Shown piece after piece: positions 46,401 through 53,828 of a stretch of 64,000 nt of DNA (position 1 is the first letter of the stretch; each line of letters starts with the position of its first letter). Source of the DNA: an uncultured Campylobacter sp. (GTDB lineage: Bacteria > Campylobacterota > Campylobacteria > Campylobacterales > Campylobacteraceae); contig NZ_CALJPG010000024.1 in the NCBI RefSeq assembly GCF_937980635.1, forward strand, positions 80,343 to 144,342, written 5' to 3'. The notes beneath the pieces were generated by a model. The model saw only the letters and a program-made list of their open reading frames with translations, was not told the DNA's origin and did not search any database. The translations under genes and the position numbers were made by a program.

Positions 46401-47354
46401 ATGAGTAAAGAAAAAAGTTGCGCCTGTGCGCACGCAAAATCCCAAAACGTAACCGACGCGCCCGGCAACAACACCGTATTTATGACCTGGCGCTTTAGCG
46501 CAAACAAAAATGCCTGCAAAAAGGCTTTCGAGGGTCTTTGCGCTCTGGTGATAAATTTAAACAAAACCGCCGTTACGAGATTCGGCGCGGCTAGCGAAAC
46601 AAGCTGCGTGCTGGGCGTGGGCTTTGAGGCTTGGAAAATGCTAGACCTGCCGAAGCCTTTGCCGAAGGAGCTAAAAAATTTTGAAGAGATTAGAGGTGAT
46701 AAGCACACTGCGCCCGCTACCGGCGGCGATATTCATATCCACATCAGAGCCGCAAATCAGGCCGTTTGCTACGATATGGCAAGCGAGATCAGAGCCGCGC
46801 TAAAGGATGTTGCGACGTGCGAGGAGGAGATCTGCGGCTTTAAATACTACGACGGGCGCGCTATCATCGGCTTTGTGGACGGCACCGAAAATCCGCAAGG
46901 CGCAGATCGCGACTTTTTCGCCAAGGTAGGTGACGAGGATGCCGCGTACAAGGGCGGCAGCTATCTTTTTACGCAAAAATATATCCACGATATGAGCGCG
47001 TGGAACGCCGCGGGCGTCGCAGAGCAGGAGCGCGTCATCGGGCGTAGTAAACAAAACGACATCGAGATGAGCGAGGAGATTAAGCCTAGCAACTCTCACT
47101 CCGCCGCCGCCAACGTCGGTGACGATAAAAAGGTCGTGCGCGGCAATATGCCGTTTATGCAAGACGGCGAGGCGGGAACCTACTTCATCGCCTACGCAAG
47201 CACCTTTAGCACGCTGGAGCTGATGCTTGAGAGTATGTTTATCGGCCGCCCGCGAGGCAACTACGACCGCCTACTGGATTTCAGCACCGCAAAGACGGGC
47301 GCGCTCTTTTTCGCTCCGACCTTCGATATGCTCGAGGCTTATGATGCGGGCTAA
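46401..47354 (+). CDS. Dyp-type heme peroxidase
   Basis: Start at 46401 (AAGGAG site); the frame extends upstream only through the tRNA and is not coding there. 317 residues. Distal motif GFVDG with Asp160 (GFVDGTENP), proximal heme His233 in SNSHSAAANV and distal Arg247. Resembles the YfeX-like cytoplasmic group, oxidising porphyrinogens or dyes with peroxide. No export signal. Followed 31 bases later by an unknown gene. Confidence 0.9.
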   Translation: MSKEKSCACAHAKSQNVTDAPGNNTVFMTWRFSANKNACKKAFEGLCALVINLNKTAVTRFGAASETSCVLGVGFEAWKMLDLPKPLPKELKNFEEIRGDKHTAPATGGDIHIHIRAANQAVCYDMASEIRAALKDVATCEEEICGFKYYDGRAIIGFVDGTENPQGADRDFFAKVGDEDAAYKGGSYLFTQKYIHDMSAWNAAGVAEQERVIGRSKQNDIEMSEEIKPSNSHSAAANVGDDKKVVRGNMPFMQDGEAGTYFIAYASTFSTLELMLESMFIGRPRGNYDRLLDFSTAKTGALFFAPTFDMLEAYDAG

Positions 47355-47385
47355 ATTTAAATCACTTTAAATTTAAAGGTACGCG

Positions 47386-48000
47386 ATGTTTTGCGATCTA
47401 AGCCCGTATCAGAGCAGGCGCTGTAAAGAGATCATAGAAAATAGAGCCGAAAACAGCGAAAATATCAGCGGCTTGCTGGAGTTTATAAGTGCTAAATTTA
47501 AGGTTCGTCCTATCAGCGCGTTTTACGGCGCGGGCAGGGACTCGGCGTGGCTTAAGATCGTGCTTCGCTTCGATAAAGATGCCGCAAAAATTACTGATAA
47601 AAAGTGTATCGAGCACTACCTTGCCCGCACGCCGCTTTTCGAGAAACTAAACGGACTTAAGAGCTTTTATATCTCGGTCGAGTCCTTCGAGTCGCAGATC
47701 CGCACCGATCTGATCCAAGGCGCGGTAGAGGAGCTGCTGCGAAACCGAAACGAGCTTTTAGCGCCGCTTAAAATTTGGTATATCGCAGCGGTGTCCGACG
47801 CGCCCGTAGTTTTTTATTTCACGAGGCAGGATGCGGCGCGCCACGAAGGAGGCGGAAAGATAGAGCGGCTGATAAGAAATTTTATAGAGAAAGCGCAGGA
47901 CGCTAAATATCTGAGTCACATGGAATTTAAGCTGTTTTTTGACAGCAAGGAGTCCGTGGATCTTGAGTACGGCGGAAATTTGTTCTATTATTTTAAATAA
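47386..48000 (+). CDS. Hypothetical protein, 204 residues
   Basis: Complete frame with an AAAGG site. Predicted soluble alpha/beta protein without signal or helices in the membrane; acidic and basic residues balanced. Ends FYYFK. No family recognised. First of a run of small unknown genes reaching to 50.4 kb. Confidence 0.65.
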   Translation: MFCDLSPYQSRRCKEIIENRAENSENISGLLEFISAKFKVRPISAFYGAGRDSAWLKIVLRFDKDAAKITDKKCIEHYLARTPLFEKLNGLKSFYISVESFESQIRTDLIQGAVEELLRNRNELLAPLKIWYIAAVSDAPVVFYFTRQDAARHEGGGKIERLIRNFIEKAQDAKYLSHMEFKLFFDSKESVDLEYGGNLFYYFK

Positions 48001-48020
48001 AATTTTGCAAAGGAGCGAAA

Positions 48021-48325
48021 ATGGATGCGAAGCTTTACAGAAGGTAACGCAGCTCTCGCGAGGGCTTGAGGAGGGCGGCGTGCAGAGTCTAAAAGCAGCG
48101 CTAGAGGGCGAAGGCGACGAGGTTAGCAAGACGCAAGCTCGCGTGATCTTAGGCGAATACTTCGTGATGAAGGGCCAGCCCGCGCAGGCTAGGGAGTATC
48201 TAGGGCCCGTGGCGCAAGACGCCGAGCGACTGCGAGATCAATACGATGACCTGCTGGATGATGAAATCTGCAGAGCCGATATGCTTTTGGATATGATCGA
48301 GCGCTTCGGGTTTTTGGCGGAGTAA
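48021..48325 (+). pseudogene. Small helical (TPR-like) protein gene with one-base frameshift
   Basis: AAAGGAG and ATG at 48021 give MDAKLYR then TAA. The adjacent frame continues KVTQLSRGLEEGG and later GEYFVMKGQPAQAREYLGP, ending FGFLAE at 48325. One missing base after codon 6 explains it. The helical GEYFVMKGQPAQAREYL element resembles a TPR unit. The alternative upstream start at 47939 in the same frame lies inside the previous gene and has no ribosome site. Confidence 0.55.
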
Positions 48326-48376
48326 AACGGCTCGCGATATGCGGCGGAAGAGATAAAATTTTAAGATCGGAGCGAA

Positions 48377-48667
48377 ATGCCGAAATATTCATTTGAAACC
48401 ATAGAGAAAATGCTGCTAAAATGCGTAGCCGAGGGCGGCGAGCCCGAGCTTAGCTTTCGCCTGCGCGGCGCGCAATACTTGATCATCGCCTATGCGGATC
48501 GCTGCTCGTTTCAAAGATGCGCGGACGAATCCGGCGCAAACGCGAGCGACGAGCGGTATTTCGCCACGTTGCGAGAGCTCTACGCCGCGCCGCAGATAGA
48601 CGGGTGCTCGCTAGAGGAGCTTTGGAGCGAGGCGGATGATTTTTATTGCTTTGATTTTGAACTATAA
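48377..48667 (+). CDS. Hypothetical small protein, 96 residues
   Basis: ATG at 48377 after GGAGCG. Acidic, no signal peptide; four cysteines. Pattern LRGAQYLIIAYAD and LEELWSEADDFYCFDFEL unrecognised. Its size and its place between broken small genes resemble immunity-type accessory genes, but this is only suggestive. Confidence 0.6.
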   Translation: MPKYSFETIEKMLLKCVAEGGEPELSFRLRGAQYLIIAYADRCSFQRCADESGANASDERYFATLRELYAAPQIDGCSLEELWSEADDFYCFDFEL

Positions 48668-49750
48668 GACCTCGAAATTTTATTCAGCGGTGCGGTAAGC
48701 GCACGCGGTGCCGATACGCAGTACGAACAAATTTTAACGAAATAAAATTTTGAAAGGACGCAGACAGGCTCTGCTTGGGATTGCATCGCTAGAGCGTGCG
48801 GCGAGGTCGACAAATTTAGTGCGAGATTTGAAGGTCATGAGATGGCGATGGACGCGCCAAGCCTAGGCGGGCTGCGGCTTTATGCGAGCGCGTGGCTTTT
48901 GCAGGAGGGCATTAAATTTTTTCAGCAAGGAAGCCCGAGGCGGTAAAATGCGACTGAGCATCCGCCTGCTTGCCTACCGAGCAACACAACTTAAATTTAA
49001 ACCTCAGTGCCGATCTTGGCAGGATAGGTCAAATTTTAGCAGTGATTGCGGCGATACTCGCGCCGCGACCTTACAACATCTGAGACTAGCGTGCATAAGT
49101 TTCATCTAATTGATGTAAGTTAGGCGCGGGCTTGAATTGAAGTAGATTCAATGGCGGCAGTGCGGACACAGAAATGTCGCCGCAAGGTTTAAATTTAAAA
49201 TGCAAAAAAAGCGGCGGCGCGGACGAAAGCGCGCTGCGAGATCTAAAATTTAACCGAAGCGGCACTGAGAGCGAGTAAATTTTAATTAGCGAGCGCGCTA
49301 CAGCGTGCTTTATGCCGGAGAGTTCGCGGTTTTTAGTGTTTGCCAAATGCACGTCTGATAAAATGCAGCTTGCAAAAATTGCAGCTGCGGTGTTATTTTC
49401 TAGCCTAGCGACAATAAATTCCGTAGTAATACAGCTCGCAAAGGTGCTGCGGCCGGCGGACATCGACCTTAAAACTTAGAGCCATCGGGCTGATCGTCCT
49501 TATCGGGCTTAGTTCCAGCCAGCGGGCATGAGTCTCGAAACCTGCGAGCGAGTGCAAGGAAGTCGTACAATTTCTATCTTCCAAATGCGACTTGCCCGCA
49601 ATTTTGATCTTGTCAATTTTATGTAAAAAGCTTCTAGGCAGATGTCCGCGCGCTGTTTGACGATAAAATTTAAACGTAAAAGCAAAATTAATCTCCGCAA
49701 AACGCCCAAGCCGCTAGCGACGAATTTTAAAACGGGAGCAAAAAATTTAA
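48668..49750. other. 1.1 kb decayed spacer
   Basis: One start-less coding remnant (48746-48946, listed separately). The rest is AAATTT-rich without a supported gene. Confidence 0.4.
48746..48946 (+). pseudogene. Start-less coding remnant, product unknown
   Basis: Open frame after an in-frame TAA, reading TGSAWDCIARACGEVDKF, FEGHEMAMDAPSLGGLRLY and ASAWLLQEGIKFFQ before TAA. Protein-like composition but no usable start. Probably the remains of a small gene of the same accessory set. Confidence 0.35.
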
Positions 49751-50402
49751 TGAAAAATTTTAACGATGAGCCGCAAAAGTCGCAAAAGCTGCAGCAGTCG
49801 CAGCCTAGGCAAGATGCCGAGCACCGAAATCCGCCGCAAATTGACAATAAATCCCTCGTCGTCAAAGACTACAACATCGTGGTATTCTTTATTTATAACT
49901 ATTCTTCGCTCCCTTGGCGGTACCGGTGTTTCTGTATATAGGGGATATTTTCCCACACTATACGCCGTTTGTTCCTGTAGTATTCGCCGTCGTGTCTTAT
50001 CTCAACAGCGCCCATACGCATTTTGTTCATTTGACGAACAGGAGCATCAACTGCGTCAATAAAGGCAAAATCACGAAATCTATAAAATTTGATGAGATAT
50101 CGCTCATAAAGCTCACCGCCACGCCGCTATTCGGACATATAGTGCCCGCTAGAAATTCCGCAGGCATTGTGCTTTCGTTCATCGTGATAGGCGTCGCGTT
50201 TGCCGGATTTTTACAAAGCCTTAGAGGATTTATAATTTTTATTATGAGCGCAGCGGCATTGATTTTGCCGTTTTTCGCCTCTAAGCTGATTTTTTCAAAG
50301 ATCACGGAGGGAAAATTTAGCTTCCGTGCGATCGATACTTTGATCATCTATGACGGCAAGGGCGGATTTTATCAGTTTTATGATGAGCGGAGCGGACTTT
50401 GA
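49751..50402 (+). pseudogene. Two-helix membrane protein with internal frameshift
   Basis: The first frame starts MKNFNDEPQKSQ and reaches a hydrophobic segment (YNIVVFFIYNYSS) before running out of frame. The second frame carries on with LAVPVFLYIGDIF, SYLNSAHTHFVHLTN, a second hydrophobic stretch (about 50,150-50,280) and ends DERSGL. Joined by one frameshift near 49,905-49,915 they give a protein of about 216 residues. The tail after the helices suggests a PH-like fold, which I cannot confirm. Without the shift the second part would need a TTG at 49914. Confidence 0.5.
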
Positions 50403-50772
50403 AAGGGTTTGCCGCTACATGTTGAAAGAGCGGCGGATTAGCCCGTCAAAATTTCAAAAGCAGTTTGTGATATTTCAATGAAATGGCTTATTAGGCGATA
50501 TCGGCGTTAAAATTTAAAAAGTCGTTTCGGCTCCTTAAATTGGTTGCAAGTTAAATTTGTGCGTAAATTTTATAATTTCGCGTGCGTTAAAAGTTTACGG
50601 CTTGCACGTTAAATCATACGATGCACACGCTAAAATTTTACAGCGCACGGTACGAAATTTTAAGGAGCACGGCGTGAAATTTAAAATTCCGCAAAATGCC
50701 CTAAATTTTAAAAAATTTCACGAAATTTTGCGGAGCCCTGAAATTTTAAAAGCTCCGCAAATTTAGCTCACG
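50403..50772. other. Spacer with exceptional AAATTT density
   Basis: I count 10 AAATTT hexamers between 50521 and 50766. No gene seen. Likely holds the transcription end of the TonB receptor gene (minus strand). Confidence 0.55.
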
Positions 50773-53499
50773 CTACCACCGAATGCCCGCTTCCAGCCAA
50801 AACTGCCTGCCCGCCTCATAGACCAGATCGAGCGAGGTGTCGCTGCTAAGTCTTGCTTTGTTGCGCTTATTTAGGACGTTGTAGATGTCTAAATTCGTAA
50901 AAAATTCCACCTCGCCCGCCATCTTTTTAGCGTATCCGATGCGCGCATCCCAGCTGTAGCTTTTGCCGAGATTTACCTTTTCGTATTTGTCGTATCTGGC
51001 AGGATACTTGCCCGCAGGCGTCCTGCCGGTGCGAGCGATCGCTTCTTGCGAGCCTTTAAACGAGAGGAAGTTATTTACGCTGATGCCGTAGCTTGGAATT
51101 TTAGTGATGATATTTAGGCTTGCAGTCCAAGGCCTAGCATAGTCCTGCGCCGGAAGCTCCGATAGCCTCATCAACTTCCCGTCGTATTCGACGATCTTTT
51201 CATCTTCGAGCGTTTCTCTATCAAGCGATATGTCATAAAGGGTGTTGTTCGTTTTCATCTTGATGTGCTCAAAGCCCAGCTCAAAGCTGTTTAGCGTACC
51301 GAAGGCCTCATAATCATCGATGGTTTTAACGCCGAAGGTTAAAATTTTATTTTCGCTTCTGCCGTCATTAGTAAAGGTTTGATAGTTGTTTTGGTAGTTC
51401 GGATTCGGCGCTAGACCTAGATCTCTTCGCGTAGATTTGATGATCTGATCCCTGCCCTTGCGGCTTACATATTTGCCGAAAAACTCAAAATTTCCAAGCT
51501 TTTGCTTTGCTCCGAATACAAGCTCATCCTCATAAGGCACCTTTAGCTCGTTAAATTTCGTTAGAGACGGGTCTTTTGGCAATTGCGTCCAGTTTTGAGT
51601 ATAAGCATTGCGTGGGCGCGTGTAGGTAGTGGCGAGGCCCTCTCGTCCTTCTCTTAATTTGTAGGTAAAGAGATTGCGTCCGTAGTAGCGGTTTGCGCCG
51701 AAGCTAAGAATCGAATCGCCGTCGCCGAAAATATCGTAGTAGCTGTTAAATCTCGGCGCCGCAGTCGTTTGCTTCATATAATCGTCCCTATTTAATCTTA
51801 CGCCCGGTCGCAAGGTAAGATCACCGATTTTTATCTCATCCTCCAGATAAACCGCCAAGCTTTTCATATCCACCTTGGTATTGCCCTTGTAATAGCTTTT
51901 TCGCGTAAAAAACTGGCCTCTTCTGCCGAGTCTCGCAAAAGAATCGTCTATCGAGCAGAGCTCGTCATCAGGATCGCAAGCATTTACGCCCGCAGGTAGC
52001 GGCGCTATTCCGCTGGCGGTCATAAACTCTTTTCTTACGTTAAATTTAGCCTCTTGCTTTTTAAACTCAAAGCCTGTGATAAATCTATGCTTGCTGCCGC
52101 CGAGATCAAATTCATTAAACTCCAAATCCGCGTTGTACGAAAAGCTCTTTTGAGTTTGGTCCAGATCCCCAAAGCCACCCTCTATCGCCGCAGCAGATAA
52201 AAATTTACTGCCCCAATTCTTTACGTTTGAGTATTGCCAAGCCCTGTAATATTCATTCTCTGCATCGCGAGAACTCTCCAGCTTGCTGTAGGATAAAATT
52301 TGATTAAATCTAGCAAAATCGCCATCGTAGTCGGCTTTAAGCGCTAAATTTAAACCGCCCGATTTCATATCGGCGTAGGAATCTTTGACGTGGTCGTTAA
52401 ACATCTTGTTTCGCTCGGGCGCGTAGGTTACGCTAGGCGTGATAGTTAGGCGGTCGCTTGCATACCAAAGCGCTTTTAGAAAGTAGTTGTCTATATTTCG
52501 CCTCTGAACTCGCTCGGTGATGGTCGTATCTGCGTTGTATCTTCTGTCGTAGGCCTTGAGCGGAATTTTACTTCTAGTATTTGTGTAGCCGAACATCAAG
52601 CCCAGATCCTCGGTAACGGTGCCCTCTAAATTTAACCTAGTGACCCACTTATCGAATCTCGGCTGATTTAGCGGAGTAGCGGAGTTTTCAAAGCTCTGTT
52701 CATCGCCGTAGATATGGTATCTAGTCCAACTATCCTCGGTGTGCTGCATCGAAAACTTGCCGTGAAAGCCCGCACGCGGATCTCGCGTCTTAGCCTCCAC
52801 CACGCCGCCGGTAAATCCGCCGTATTTGGCGGAGACGCCGCTATCGTGCACCTCGACGCTCCGCAAAAAATCGCTATCGATCGCCATACCTTGCGAGACG
52901 GAATTCATCGTATCAAACGCCGAAAAGCGCGTAGGATTGCCGCCGGGATTTCTAGCGGGATCGAGATCGTTATTCATATTCGCGCCGTCAAGCATAAAGT
53001 TGTTTTGCCAATACTTCGCGCCGTTGATGCTGATATTTGCGGGGCTGATCTCGCCGAGCGTCGTGCTCTGGCGGTTTGTGGAGCTGAATTGCACATTTGG
53101 ATTGGTACGCAAAAGCTGCACGAAGTCGCCGTTGCCGCTAGGCATCGACTCGATCATCGTCCTGCTTATTTTTTGCGTACCGCCATAGCTATCGCCGACG
53201 CTCGTCAGGCTCGAGTCGATGTTGCCGACGACTACTATTTCGGGAAATTTATAACTATTTGTCGTCGCAGCCGAGCTCTGCGCGCTTGTATTTTCTTTGG
53301 TAGCAACGCTTCTTGTTGCGTTATTTTCAGACGAATCCTGCGCGGCACTTAGGCCGCAAAGACACGCCGCGACTATTAAGGAGCGTGCAAGCCCCCCCCC
53401 GCAGCGATTTTGAGTGGATTTCTCGCCTTTTACGGAAGCGGAATAATTGCGACCTGCGCCGCTTTTACATGGCTTACAGGCCCAAAAACCGACAATCAT
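50773..53499 (-). CDS. TonB-dependent outer-membrane receptor, phase-variable by poly-G
   Basis: 908 residues. Start at 53499 with an AAGGAGA site. A 9-G tract (53392-53400) sits at codons 34-36, before the signal peptide (LARSLIVAACLCGLSAAQ). At 9 Gs the gene is in frame; a gain or loss of one G would stop translation. The plug domain (about 80-215) includes VVVGNIDSS, NISINGAKYWQNNFMLDGAN and SGVSAKYGGFTGGVVEAKTRDP. A 22-strand barrel follows to the terminal aromatic GIRW. Neighbouring M16 protease and a Fur-like site suggest uptake of an iron-bearing protein or peptide. Exact ligand unknown. Confidence 0.9.
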   Translation of the reverse strand: MIVGFWACKPCKSGAGRNYSASVKGEKSTQNRCGGGLARSLIVAACLCGLSAAQDSSENNATRSVATKENTSAQSSAATTNSYKFPEIVVVGNIDSSLTSVGDSYGGTQKISRTMIESMPSGNGDFVQLLRTNPNVQFSSTNRQSTTLGEISPANISINGAKYWQNNFMLDGANMNNDLDPARNPGGNPTRFSAFDTMNSVSQGMAIDSDFLRSVEVHDSGVSAKYGGFTGGVVEAKTRDPRAGFHGKFSMQHTEDSWTRYHIYGDEQSFENSATPLNQPRFDKWVTRLNLEGTVTEDLGLMFGYTNTRSKIPLKAYDRRYNADTTITERVQRRNIDNYFLKALWYASDRLTITPSVTYAPERNKMFNDHVKDSYADMKSGGLNLALKADYDGDFARFNQILSYSKLESSRDAENEYYRAWQYSNVKNWGSKFLSAAAIEGGFGDLDQTQKSFSYNADLEFNEFDLGGSKHRFITGFEFKKQEAKFNVRKEFMTASGIAPLPAGVNACDPDDELCSIDDSFARLGRRGQFFTRKSYYKGNTKVDMKSLAVYLEDEIKIGDLTLRPGVRLNRDDYMKQTTAAPRFNSYYDIFGDGDSILSFGANRYYGRNLFTYKLREGREGLATTYTRPRNAYTQNWTQLPKDPSLTKFNELKVPYEDELVFGAKQKLGNFEFFGKYVSRKGRDQIIKSTRRDLGLAPNPNYQNNYQTFTNDGRSENKILTFGVKTIDDYEAFGTLNSFELGFEHIKMKTNNTLYDISLDRETLEDEKIVEYDGKLMRLSELPAQDYARPWTASLNIITKIPSYGISVNNFLSFKGSQEAIARTGRTPAGKYPARYDKYEKVNLGKSYSWDARIGYAKKMAGEVEFFTNLDIYNVLNKRNKARLSSDTSLDLVYEAGRQFWLEAGIRW
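53392..53400. repeat. Homopolymeric G9 (C9 on + strand) contingency tract
   Basis: Nine consecutive Cs on the plus strand inside the 5' coding end of the TonB receptor. It is the longest G/C homopolymer I noticed in the window. Confidence 0.9.
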
Positions 53500-53828
53500 T
53501 TTTTCTCCTTTTTTGAAAATAAAAATTAAGACTGAGGAAATTTAGCCAATAATATTTTAAATTTCAATAAAAGTGATAACAATTATATAACTTATGCAAA
53601 CAATAGAAAAAATGTAACAAAATAGCGATATATCGGTAAAGCAATTTCATTTTGTAATAAAATTTATCTAAAATCTATGCGTGACGCAGATGGATTTAAT
53701 TGAGCTTTATTCTTGAGTTCGTTTTTAAACTGCATAAATTTACGAAGCCGAAATTTGCCGTGCAAGCGCCGTTAAATTTAAACTCGCCGAGTAAATTTAA
53801 CGAGCAAAATTTAAATGCGCCGAGCCCG
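53500..53828. other. Spacer between TonB receptor and M16 protease genes
   Basis: Promoter region of the receptor gene, with a Fur-like site at 53575-53587. AT-rich. The protease gene ends at its right edge, so the two genes are in the same direction but separately spaced. Confidence 0.4.
53575..53587. promoter_or_regulatory. Fur-like operator upstream of TonB receptor
   Basis: On the minus strand TATAATTGTTATC resembles the GATAAT-N-ATTATC core (10 of 12 core positions by hand alignment). Placed about 76 bases before the start. Confidence 0.35.

Noticed and set aside
48882..49109. Open frame of 75 codons in the 48.7-49.5 kb spacer
   Set aside because: Composition is not protein-like and it overlaps a better remnant frame.
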